Origin: Hexactinellida sp. DTS-2022
Lineage: Eukaryota; Porifera; Hexactinellida
Direction of reading: 5' to 3'
Length of the DNA: 64,000 bases
Assembly (NCBI GenBank): GCA_028753945.1
Contig: JAPNXP010000010.1
Location: 5,769,042-5,833,041 of the forward strand
Position 1 is the first letter of the stretch; every line of letters starts with the position of its first letter. Both the position numbers and the translations under genes were made by a program. A model generated the notes under the pieces. It saw only the letters and a program-made list of their open reading frames with translations. It was not told where the DNA came from and searched no databases. Shown here piece after piece: positions 1-9,011 of this stretch.

Positions 1-52
1 CAAACACCAGTAAATATATGTAAACAGTAAAGACAAACTTGGGAAAACAGGA

Positions 53-126
53 ATACAGGTAAACCTCCGAGAAGCGGCACAAAATCATTCTCCCGATGGG
101 CGCCGCTTTGGGAGGTTTACCTGTAT
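53..126. repeat. short perfect-arm hairpin
   Basis: A 16-base arm (ATACAGGTAAACCTCC) is followed about 40 bases later by its exact reverse complement, with an inner AAGCGGC/GCCGCTT pairing as well. This is a fold-back sequence, probably a small non-autonomous element. I see no coding content around it. Confidence 0.75.
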
Positions 127-1050
127 AGTATTTTCTTGAACAAGCGCTGGGTCAATATAATGACATTTGTATGAAAAAATCATAAAATAAATACCAATTA
201 ATAGATAATTGATGTGTAATTAAAGGAATCCATGCAATGTTGGTATGTTTATTGTTTAGTGAGAACCATTTATAATCCACCTAAATACTATTTCTGGATT
301 TTTCAACAAAAATTGAGGCTAAATTTGGCCACGAAAAACCACAAATGCTTACTTTGGAAATATCAACAGTGTCGGAATTTTGTGTAAAATCAGAGCTAAT
401 TTTTCCAATCAACTAGAACGACCAAAGTAATTATAATTATTAATATAATTATTAATATAATTATTAATATATGCAAGGTCAGTTCTACTCTATTGTCCTA
501 GCATGATAAAATTTGTGTTCAAATAATGAGCTCATTATTAATTAACGAATGCATACCATTACACACAAGGGGAGATCCAGTCATCCAGGCAAATTTTCTG
601 CGCGCCTAGATTTAGTTTGAGCTCGCTCACACGCGGAAAAATAATCAATTTGCATACTTGTATGGGAGCATCTCTCGATTTTCGCGCACCCCCTAACTAT
701 TCTTGAGATTGGACTCAAAGACTGTCACAATTCACAGATAGCTATTACGCGCCTGGATGAAGCCCTGGTAGCTATATACTAAACCTTTCTATCAATCAAT
801 TAATGAACTTATTATTAACGAATGCATACACTATACACAGGGAGACTTAATAGATCAGGGTTCCGCGAATTCCGCAGACTAGGGTTTGCAGGCCACATGT
901 GGCCTGAAAGAACCTTATGTGTGGCCTGATAGCCCAATGGTAATTTGTATTATGCAGTTGAGTTAAAGAATGTATACCATTATACACAGGAGAGTTTCAA
1001 TAGGTAGCTAATACTAGCTATATACAAACCCTTTTATGCAGTTGAGTTAA
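127..1050. other. intergenic, dispersed and tandem repeats
   Basis: No gene is visible. An AT-rich tandem run of TAATTATTAATA type lies near 430-472. From about 952 to 1107 a segment containing ATGCAGTTGAGTTAA and TTTCAATAGGTAGCT recurs two to three times, and related pieces (AATGCATACCATTA, AATGCATACACTATAC) occur near 548 and 820. The rest shows no recognisable function. Confidence 0.6.
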
Positions 1051-1307
1051 CTAATGCATACGGGGTTTCAATAGGTAGCTATATACAAACCCTTTTATGC
1101 AGTTGAGTCTGGGGAGAGAGGAGTTGGAGCTGAATTGACTCAGAGGGAGACTGACGACGCTGGCGGGATGGTCCCCTAGCCAGGGCCGGAAGCTGGAGTG
1201 GGAGACAGAGGAGGAGGAGAGAGAGGGACTGTTGTCCCGTGTCCACTGTTTGTCGGGCGTATTCTCCGGGCTGTCCGGGGTATTGTCAGACTCCGCATTA
1301 GGCACAC
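1051..1307 (-). other. GC-rich island, possible exon of unknown gene
   Basis: The stretch is clearly richer in G and C than its surroundings, as are many exons here. It follows a plausible acceptor (GGACACAG at 1315-1308, minus strand). Two minus-strand frames stay open: one gives an acidic Ser/Pro/Asp-rich peptide beginning PNAESDNTPDSPENTP and ending at 1051; the other, in phase with a possible donor at 1852 of the neighbouring coiled-coil gene, stops at 1176. The acidic frame looks more protein-like but its phase does not match that donor. Either it is a terminal exon of the coiled-coil gene or an orphan. Low certainty. Confidence 0.25.
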
Positions 1308-1331
1308 CTGTGTCCTATATATATAGGGTGT

Positions 1332-1414
1332 ATAGTGGATGCAGGTTATAAGAACATCGTCGGGAACTGTATATAAAGGCCTTATAACAGGTGTCTTATA
1401 TCCGGCATCTATTG
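1332..1414. mobile_element. MITE, family J (CAGTGGATGCCGGTTATAAG type)
   Basis: Degenerate copy of the element at 15132-15288: it starts AGTGGATGCAGGTTATAAG, contains the shared ACATCGTCGGGAACTG core and ends in TATCCGGCATCTATTG. TA flanks are present. Confidence 0.6.
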
Positions 1415-1520
1415 TACAGGATATACAGTCGTGTTTGCATAATAGCAATTACTCTATTAGCAAGTTATATTCAGTATATAAGGGAGTATTTAATGTTAAT
1501 TCTGTTCGTCTATTAGCAAA

Positions 1521-1695
1521 CAAGCAAAAAACCTCGTTAGTACAACACGGTTAATACGAAATTCCGGTTAGTACGAACACAATTTCAGTTCCCTTCAAAG
1601 CCTTTTCAATGTAATTTATATTGGTAAACGAATTCCGGATAAGTAAACACATTTTGATGGTCCCCTGGTGTTCGTACTAACGAGGTTCCACTGTA
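1521..1695. mobile_element. MITE, family A (GAACCTCGTTAGTACGAAC type)
   Basis: Contains the family hallmarks: CCTCGTTAGTAC at the left, a TTCAAAGCCTTTTCAAT interior, GGTCCCCTGGTGTTCG, and CGTACTAACGAGGTTCCACTG at the right followed by TA. Further solo fragments of the same end (ACTAACGAGGTT) follow at about 1717 and 1770. Confidence 0.7.
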
Positions 1696-1840
1696 GTATA
1701 ATGGTACAAACTAATACTAACGAGGTTTTACTGTATATTGGTACAAACTAATAGTACTAATTAGTATTACCGAGGTTCTACTGTATATTGTTATAACTAA
1801 TACTAACGAGTACTAAGGAGTTTGTATAGTTAATATTATT

Positions 1841-4329
1841 CTAGTTATGAACCTTGTTATCATCCGCATTAGACCTGAGAGAGGCCAGCTGAGAAGCTAT
1901 GTTGTCGATGCGAACAGCTCTGAGCTTCCGCTTCAGCATTTGCTCTGCCCTGGTACCCAGGTTAGTGAACCTCTCGTCAGATATACGATCCAGTTCCTCG
2001 AGGAAATGCTGCTTCAAAACCTACACAGAAATACCATTCAATAAAGAGCATCCTTATATGTAGACGGTCTATTTCCCATACAAATAAGCCCATACAAATA
2101 AGCCAAAAATTTGTAGACCGTCTATAAATTCTGTAGACCACTTGCCCTGCTTTTTATGGGTAATACTAATGTATATGTAAGAAAACCTGGTCTAGAAATA
2201 GACGGTCTACATATAAGATATCTCTTCATTAAATAGATTACCTTGACAGTGTCTACAAATTATATACTATAAGTAAATCAATTAATTTAACACTGATTTA
2301 AAAGTACAGTGGAATTGCTTTATTAGCAACTCGCATTTTGCATGAAATTTGGTTGCTAATAGGGGAGTTGCTAATAAAGAAATTCCAATGTATATTGTCA
2401 CATATTGTAAAGCGCTTAATTAAACAGAAAATATAGAGGTTCTACACTGAATCTACAGTATTAGACTATTACATCGAGCTTCCTATTATGTAGACGGTCT
2501 ATAAAACAAACAAACTACAGTAGAATTCGGTTATAACGTGCCTGGGTTAGTACCATTACCATTAATTTATGTACTATATTATCGAGCTAATTATCGTATT
2601 AACAACTTACATAGGGTTTGTATTAAGTTGAGTCACTTATTATGAAGTCTCTCTATTATGAACACAATTTTTTTGTCCCTTTAATGTTCATAATAAACCT
2701 GATAGAATTATCCTTAGGGAGAAATCTAGATTAGTTTATTTCTGAGCAAATTTTCTCAAATAAGACTATGTAACAGTAAACATTGAGTCACAATATTAAT
2801 AAACTCATTATTATATACTATTTAGTGTCATGTAATTATATCTATTCTTTTGCACTGCTTTGTAATAATAATGAACTTCTCCACTTACTATAACTGTAAT
2901 CATATAATGTGTTGGTTAATTAATTAACACTACGTACACTACATATACTAATACAATGTATTTTCAGCAATATATTTGTCATGCAGTTTTCTCGATTGTT
3001 CTACAAAACAATCTACAAATTTTTAGTTTACAGTAGAACTCGGTTATAATTACCCCCTCGGGAAAGGAAATTAAGTACGTATTATCCGCGTGTACGTACT
3101 AACTGAGTTTACCCCACATAGAAATACATACTGCTTTATAAACTTGTTACAATTAGTAGTTCGTACTAACCCAGGTACGTTATAACCGAGTTCTACTGTA
3201 GTTTGTTTGTTTTATAGACCGTCTACATAATAGGAAGCTCGATTGAATAATATAATACGTATTTATATATTTATAGTTACGACATCATGTAAATTAAGTT
3301 GTTTTTTTTAAGCTATTTACAACTATCTGTAATAAGCTATTGATATCACAGTCAAAGAACATCGTTACTGTTTTAATAGTACGAAATTCCAGTTAAATTG
3401 GGACCATATGGCTTGTTCATAATAAAAAATCTTCATAATAAGCAGACAAAAATTGCTCATAATAAGCAGACCTGACTGTATTGGGGAAAACTCATATTGC
3501 ATTCTATAATTACTTACTTCAGCTTTTGGATTAGGGAAGTTTGCTTGTTCGAGTTTAGCAAGTTCGCCGCGGTAATGTCGCTCTTGGGAATCGTAGAATT
3601 CTGAATTACTTTGCTCCACTTCAGTTTCCTTGACAATTCGTTTTATTTCTTTGTCATAGGAAATTATTTTTTCTTCCCTAGATCTAAAGAAATACAATAA
3701 ACTGTAATTTTTGTTTAGGCGAATGTTTGTACAAATTGTATCAAAATATGAATTATTGCAATATAACTTTATACTAAGATATTTCAAGGAAATTTGAAAT
3801 TATTCAGCAAACAATGAAAATATAATCAGTTTACAATGAAATTCAAGCCCAATTGTTATACAAATACCTTTCAAATACTGTGTAATAGCTAGTATATCAA
3901 TTTTCTAGCAGCAAGTGAGTTTATAATATTATGAAGCACTCAGGAAGAAAATTGTACAGTTGAAACCGTTTTTTTCTAACACCAGTTTTTTTCTAACTAA
4001 CTATTTATTCTAAATGTGTAAGAAATTACAATTTTGTTTTATTTTCAATCGGTTTATTCTATAAACTATCGGGTTTTCTTACTTTATTTCCATGCAAAGA
4101 ATTGGTTAGAAAAACCCGGTTTCGACTATCAGTTATTAGAAATAGCATACCTTGGGCCCATTCTGGGTAAAACCGATTGATTTTCAGTGTCTTCCTTCTT
4201 ATCATCTGTAAGTAAAACTGTTGTATTTAGCTGTTTTAGGAATTGATTTTCTTTTTTGAGATTTTCTAATTCTCCCATCAGTTGTTCGATTTTATCAGAG
4301 ACAGAGGAAGATTGATCTGCTTCAAACAT
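1841..4329 (-). CDS. coiled-coil protein, unrecognised family (three exons)
   Basis: Three exons join in phase: 4329-4151 (ATG at 4329), 3683-3518 and 2020-1841 (TAG). Donors GTATGC and GTAAGT and acceptors TTTAG and GTGTAG fit. The product is about 174 residues. It opens with an acidic segment and a heptad-like stretch (IEQLMGELENLKKENQFLKQL), continues through a charged linker, and ends with a second helical region (HFLEELDRISDERFTNLG). No catalytic motif or membrane segment is visible. Such profiles are typical of centrosomal or ciliary structural proteins, but I do not recognise the family. The last exon contains an internal potential donor (AACAAG|GTTCAT at 1852), so a longer splice form using the GC-rich island near 1.2 kb is possible. 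Its introns are full of small DNA elements. Confidence 0.65.
2051..2221. mobile_element. fold-back element with TAGACGGTCTA ends
   Basis: The left end CTTATATGTAGACGGTCTAT is matched in inverted orientation by ATAGACGGTCTACATATAAG at the right, and two further copies of the AGACCGTCTA motif lie inside. It sits in the second intron of the coiled-coil gene. The same motif forms the outer arms of the large inverted repeat at 2473-3242. Confidence 0.7.
2307..2390. mobile_element. MITE, family I (CAGTGGAATTGCTTTATTAGC)
   Basis: An 84-base element flanked by TA on both sides. Left end CAGTGGAATTGC and right end AAATTCCAATG are imperfect inverted repeats, and GTTGCTAATA-type motifs fill the centre. 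A related 156-base copy lies at 52735-52890. Confidence 0.7.
2473..3242. repeat. large inverted repeat with 80-base arms around a family D end
   Basis: The left arm (2473-2552) and right arm (3163-3242) are reverse complements over 80 bases with two mismatches by eye. Each arm holds a TAGACGGTCTATAAAAC segment joined to one end of a family D element (CAGTAGAAYTCGGTTATAACG). About 610 bases separate the arms and include fragments of family E (near 2620-2700). It lies in the second intron of the coiled-coil gene. Confidence 0.75.
3031..3198. mobile_element. MITE, family D (CAGTAGAACTCGGTTATAA)
   Basis: Complete 168-base copy flanked by TA. Left end CAGTAGAACTCGGTTATAAT; right end TTATAACCGAGTTCTACTG. 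Other copies are at 19252-19421 and 31817-31975. Confidence 0.8.
3390..3478. mobile_element. MITE fragment, family E (CAGTCAGGTCTGCTTATTATGAAC)
   Basis: Ends in AATAAGCAGACCTGACTG followed by TA and contains the shared AATTGGGACCATATGGCTTG segment. The other end is missing. It ends 40 bases 3' of exon 2 of the coiled-coil gene. Confidence 0.65.
3957..4128. mobile_element. MITE, family K (CAGTTGAAACCGGTTTTTCTAAC type)
   Basis: Left end CAGTTGAAACCG, right end AAACCCGGTTTCGACT, with TTTTTCTAACTAACTATTTA and AATGTGTAAGAAATT inside. It lies immediately behind exon 1 of the coiled-coil gene, about 20 bases past the donor. A second copy runs off the window at 63900. Confidence 0.7.
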
Positions 4330-5132
4330 ATTTACGTTTAGAAAGACAATATTCCGAATATTCACTTAGACAAAAGAAATGCAACTTGGTATGCATATAA
4401 ATGATCAGCTATTATATACGTATTGGAAGAATTCGCAACGGAATTTGTGAAAAAATGCAAACTATTGATGGTATGTATTGTATAAATACCAAGGACTGTT
4501 CAATAGAAAACATTTCAGTTATTCCTATAAACAAAATGATGCATATTGAGAATAATCTAAATTCCTAATTAGTTTGGAAAATGCAAATAGAGCAATTCAT
4601 AAATAGAATGGTAATCGATAGTCAATCCAATGCTAATTATAATTATGCTAAATTAAAATAAAATTACCTAAGTTTCTAGTAGTTGCAATTTGTATTAAAA
4701 ACCACCAGGAATTTTGCGAGTTTTTTATATAGTGCATTACAACTAAAACGCTGTATAAAGAACTAAATAAATGGAAATTATAACAAATATACAGTTTACT
4801 ACCAAGATTAACTTGCAACTAATAACAAAATCATTAACAAATCTATTAAAAATAGCAATTATCAAGCCAATTCTAAAACGGTAGGAAAATCAAATTGAAA
4901 GTAAATTACTTAAAGTATCTAGTGTAGAAAATACTATATAAATAAATCTAGGGGGAATTTTTAAATTTTTTGTATAGTCACACTTATCAGAGCATTTAAT
5001 TTATATAAAAGAACAAAAAATCCTGTTTGATAATTAACAAGAAACAGTTATAGTTAACTAAAATATCAACTTGCAACTAAATTTAAAAACAAATCGATTT
5101 CTTACAACCATCAAAACTTCCAAACTGATACA
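4330..5132. other. AT-rich intergenic, divergent gene spacer
   Basis: Spacer between the minus-strand coiled-coil gene and the plus-strand ankyrin gene. It is very AT-rich with loose internal similarity between about 4660-4790 and 4910-5010 (both carry TTACCTAAGTTTCTAGTAG- or TTACTTAAAGTATCTAGTG-like stretches followed by a poly-T/TATAGT segment). The two genes may share promoter sequence here; no defined motif can be named. Confidence 0.4.
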
Positions 5133-6017
5133 ATGACCGATAATCATATCTTGAAAATCCATAAATTCATCAACGATGAACAAAATCATGCCCTTATTTC
5201 CAAAACTCCTAACATTCAAATGATTCTATCAACACTTGATCAAAAGGGAAATACTCCTCTAATGCAATGTATCATACACGAACATCAGCAATCGTTTAAT
5301 TCCATTCTTCAGCAAATAAAAACCGTAGATTTAGAAGAAAAAAATGCATTTCTGAATAAGAGAAATTCTAATGGACATACAGCCTTACATTTATCGCTCA
5401 TATTTAGGAATCAAAATATGCTACAAAAATTAATCGAAATAGGGTGTAATCTCCTAACAACAGATGATGAGCTAAAGAATGTATACCATTACATAGCATA
5501 TGATAATATACTAGGATTCACAAAGGTCATAAATGAATCGCTGCTCACTAAATACGGAAATACTTCAGGAAGTGAGATACAAGGAAACCTACTTTCATCG
5601 AAAGATAGTAACGGGTTTACTCCTTTACATGCGGCAATAGAACGACATGCAAATGTAAAGCTTTTTTCAGAGTTGTTTGACCCTGTAATAAATGGAAGAG
5701 GAATTGAATGCATATTCATTCTAACTGGAAAATGCTTGTCAACAGTATTACACTTAGCAACAAACACACGAAATGTACAGTTAATAGAATTCATTTTGCT
5801 AAGAGTAGCAAACTACAAGAAAAGCGATTTTATAAATGAACAAAGTGGTCTAGGCCACACAGCGCTACATATTGCCGTATCAACTAACAATCTGGAAACA
5901 GTAACAACGCTATTAAAATATGGAGCATCTTTAGAAATTGAAAATGCGGAAGAAGAACTTCCAATCGACTATTGTGATTCTGAAGAAATGAGACAGTTAC
6001 TATTATCACATAGTTAA
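5133..6017 (+). CDS. ankyrin-repeat protein
   Basis: Single-exon gene of 294 residues starting at ATG 5133. At least five ankyrin units are recognisable from their TPLH/TALH cores: about residues 38-66 (GNTPLMQC), 80-112 (GHTALHLSL), 160-190 (GFTPLHAAI), 203-230 (STVLHLAT) and 240-270 (GHTALHIAV), followed by a half unit (LPIDYCDSEEMRQLL). No signal peptide, death domain or kinase domain is visible, so it is a small soluble ankyrin protein. The arrangement of irregular repeats with insertions resembles IkappaB/BCL3-type inhibitors of Rel factors, but there is no clear degron (DSGxxS), so that assignment is only a suggestion. Nothing downstream is co-oriented closely enough to imply a shared role. 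Confidence 0.75.
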   Translation: MTDNHILKIHKFINDEQNHALISKTPNIQMILSTLDQKGNTPLMQCIIHEHQQSFNSILQQIKTVDLEEKNAFLNKRNSNGHTALHLSLIFRNQNMLQKLIEIGCNLLTTDDELKNVYHYIAYDNILGFTKVINESLLTKYGNTSGSEIQGNLLSSKDSNGFTPLHAAIERHANVKLFSELFDPVINGRGIECIFILTGKCLSTVLHLATNTRNVQLIEFILLRVANYKKSDFINEQSGLGHTALHIAVSTNNLETVTTLLKYGASLEIENAEEELPIDYCDSEEMRQLLLSHS

Positions 6018-6279
6018 TCCAATAATTAAGTCAAATAAAGAATTTAAAGAAAAAAATAGCTTAATAGCTAAACAACGTCACATTAAAGGGAAGAAAAAAG
6101 AATTTACGTCATTTTTGTATTGAGCTTAAAATGTATTATTAACTAATCTATAATTGGAATAATTTATCATAATTATATTAATGGTATATATTATTAAATA
6201 AAATATATGTAAAACTGTTGAAATTTTCTTATATTGTATAATTGATATAAAAATATTTTATTAAAATAAAATATATGTA

Positions 6280-6780
6280 CAGTGCAACCTCTATAAGTGG
6301 GGTCTCTATAAATGGGGAACCTCCATAAGTGGGGAATTTTTTTACCATATTCGTTTATATCCATACAAATGAACCTCTATAAGCGGGGAAGTGGGGAATG
6401 GGGGACCATAAATTTCAAGGAGTTTTTATCTCCATACAAAACAACCTCCATAAATGGGGGGAATGGACAAATCCTAACATGATTCTTATAAAATAATACA
6501 ATATTTCCAATAAATCGACTCAAAAGTTCTACAGAAAAAATATTTTCGATTGATCTACTCTGATGTTTTTAGAAGAAATCACCTAGTGTAGATCAGCAGT
6601 TAACTAAATTGACATAATATACAAATAAGAACTAGAACGTGCATTAATGTGTGTGTTATATGAATATTTTGTATAATATAGCATATGTAATGTTTTTCCA
6701 ATTGAATTTTATAACCGGGGAATGGGGGGGCAATTGAAATTTTCCCCGTCCCAGCTCCCCCACTTATAGAGGTTCCACTG
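6280..6780. mobile_element. MITE, family H (CAGTGCAACCTCTATAAGTGGGG), 501 bases
   Basis: Flanked by TA. The left end CAGTGCAACCTCTATAAGTG pairs with CACTTATAGAGGTTCCACTG at the right. Inside the left third, variants of CTCCATAAGTGGGGAA recur four to five times as direct subrepeats. The centre holds no transposase-like frame. It is the longest uninterrupted element of this type in the window. Confidence 0.85.
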
Positions 6781-7504
6781 TACATGTATTAACTGTTTAA
6801 ATAATCCTATATTGGATAATACTATATATAAAATTTTTATTCAAATAAATATATAATGTATTAATACTGTTAAAATCATCCTATATTATAAGATTTAAAA
6901 TATATACGTAATTAATTATTAAAATAAGATACAAATTTAATAACTGTTGGAATCATCGTATATTGTAAGACTTCAAACATTAAATTACTTTTATAAGTTA
7001 AATATAGTATCTTATATGACTTAATTAAATTAAAATTTATCGGAATTTATATCGATATGGTCTCTAACCAAGAAACATAGGTTTAATTCAATTTAATAGG
7101 AGCATACAGTGAAATCAAGCGTTATAGTCTTTAGTGCAAATCCACATGTTTCTTAATATAATGAATTTAGTGGTGAAAATTTAGGATTTGGTTAAGCAAG
7201 TCATACCGATAATAAAACTCATCATACGACAAACAATAAATTATTGAGTTTAAGGTCACTGTGATTAATTAAACCATAGCTATACGTATGGTACTTAAAC
7301 ACTTGTTATGTAAATATAATTATTCTAATCGGTTATGATAGGCACAGATCAAACGTTATTCTAGTGACTCTAGTCAGCATTAGGTTAAGAAAAGTTATTA
7401 TAATTGTATTTAAATCATTACAAAATACGTAATTTTTCTATAAAAGTAAACTATATTTCTATTTATTCATTAATGGTAGATATTCTTGTTGCTTTCTAGA
7501 TAAA
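6781..7504. other. AT-rich intergenic, upstream of ORAI
   Basis: Contains several near-repeats of the type TATTAAATAAAATATATGT / ACTGTT(A/G)AAATCATCCTATATT (about 6180-6240 and 6790-6990), that is, a loose tandem array into which the family H element inserted. No gene and no clear promoter motif is seen. Confidence 0.4.
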
Positions 7505-8317
7505 ATGCAGTCGAAAAATTCAGATTATTACTACGTACAAGGAAAGAGGGCAAATAACTTTGATCAAAAACTCGAGTTTTCAATTCCGCCAAATTCAAGC
7601 CATGCATTTGTACCTCCGAATTCGTGTGACTTTCCACCACACTACCACGGGAACAATGAATTTAAATTTGAGAGAACTGTCAGAGCTTCGCCTGAATTGC
7701 TATCTGCATGGACAGAACTCAAATTAGCCAAATCCAAACTACAAACTTCAGCGAAAATCTCATCTCTCATGGCCGGGTTTGCAATGGTAGCAATGATAGA
7801 AATACAATTTGAGAGAAACGAAACACCAACCCCATTATTAGTCGCATTTTGTGTTGTGACTACCATACTTATATTCTCACATTTGACCTCATTAGCGATT
7901 ACATCTTCAATCCTACCAACCCTAGATACAATTTCAGAAACGTACGTACCAGAAATTATTTACCAATCACCGCATCGCCGGCTGAATTTCTTCATTCAAC
8001 TCTCATGGTTCATTTCTAATATGTGGGGTAATTTCTTAATGGTTATTCTAGTAACACTTGTACTATGGATAAAGTTTGCAAGATATGATGCTATAATTGG
8101 AAATGCGACTGTAACAAATCAAATAGATAGAATACTCGCTCCTATAGTAGGAACTACTCTTGTTGTCCCGATACTATTCGTACTTATAATGGTGTCGTTT
8201 TATATCTATGCTACAATGAATAAACACAAGCTGAATATTCAGAGGAATAATTTGAAAGATTTAGAAGCTCAAGTTGAAAGTCTGAAATTCACGGGTAATA
8301 ATCTACAGCCAGTTTAA
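7505..8317 (+). CDS. ORAI: ORAI store-operated calcium channel
   Basis: Single-exon gene, 270 residues, ATG at 7505. ORAI proteins form the hexameric calcium-release-activated channel of the plasma membrane and are opened by STIM. The four transmembrane helices are visible at about 84-102, 108-130, 160-188 and 213-236. The pore helix keeps the family signature (GFAMVAMIEIQ): the selectivity-filter glutamate is E99 and the hydrophobic gate valine is V95. The gating histidine of TM2 is present (H126). The C-terminal helix (HKLNIQRNNLKDLEAQVESL) can serve as the STIM-binding coiled coil. Differences: the basic gate residue equivalent to human Arg91 is a lysine, and the conserved TM3 glutamate (human Glu190) is a leucine (L182). 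A Pro/Asn-rich N-terminus of about 60 residues precedes the channel. Confidence 0.93.
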   Translation: MQSKNSDYYYVQGKRANNFDQKLEFSIPPNSSHAFVPPNSCDFPPHYHGNNEFKFERTVRASPELLSAWTELKLAKSKLQTSAKISSLMAGFAMVAMIEIQFERNETPTPLLVAFCVVTTILIFSHLTSLAITSSILPTLDTISETYVPEIIYQSPHRRLNFFIQLSWFISNMWGNFLMVILVTLVLWIKFARYDAIIGNATVTNQIDRILAPIVGTTLVVPILFVLIMVSFYIYATMNKHKLNIQRNNLKDLEAQVESLKFTGNNLQPV

Positions 8318-8439
8318 TTAATTAATTATTAACATTTGTTTATTTCCCTTTTTGAGTAATGAATTAAACAACCCTCTTCAATATTAACAGATACAAACTG
8401 TATAAATTAAAAAAACTTTTCTTATTGGGTTTTTCAATA

Positions 8440-8520
8440 GGGCTTACATATATAGCGGCCAACACTTTAAATATAAAACCTGGTATAAAGTAAATATGAA
8501 AGGGCCGATATAGTACGAAA
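8440..8520. mobile_element. small inverted-repeat element, family G (CGGCCAACAC)
   Basis: Left side TATAGCGGCCAACACTTT and right side GGGCCGATATAGTA; related copies elsewhere read TATATCGGCCAACACCTTTT ... GGTGTTGGCCGATATAGTATAAG. Degenerate here. The remainder of 8318-9011 is AT-rich spacer without recognisable genes. Confidence 0.5.
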
Positions 8521-9011
8521 TAAATATTCCCTGTTTATAGTAATGGTCAACGGTAGAAGTAAATACAGTTTAAGCAAATTGTTAATGTTTGGTATACTTT
8601 TATACTAAATGGTTGATTGGTTGATCCATACTGAAACAGCCTATAATTTGTTGAGTTTTATACCAATTTTATAATACAAGCGATATTACAGATCTAAATA
8701 ATAGTATATTCAACCTCAAAGAAATACAAAATGACTTCCTATATGACTCTGTTAACAAAATCATAGACGAATAAAACCCCTCTAATGCATCGACATGTGG
8801 GCAATCTTTATACTGTAGATGGTATACAACATTAAATAATAATCTAATAAATTATTTGCAATTGGAAATATTTGCCTCGATTCTTATAAAAAAACTAATA
8901 AGAATACTAATTTAATTCGATAAATGATATATAAATGAAATAATAATTAAGAGTGAAAAACGGGAGTTAGCCAATAATATTAACGAAAAGTAATAACAGT
9001 GATGCATTAGA

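Noticed and set aside
5489-5794. Minus-strand frame inside the ankyrin gene
   Set aside because: Opposite-strand shadow; the plus strand has clear ankyrin cores.
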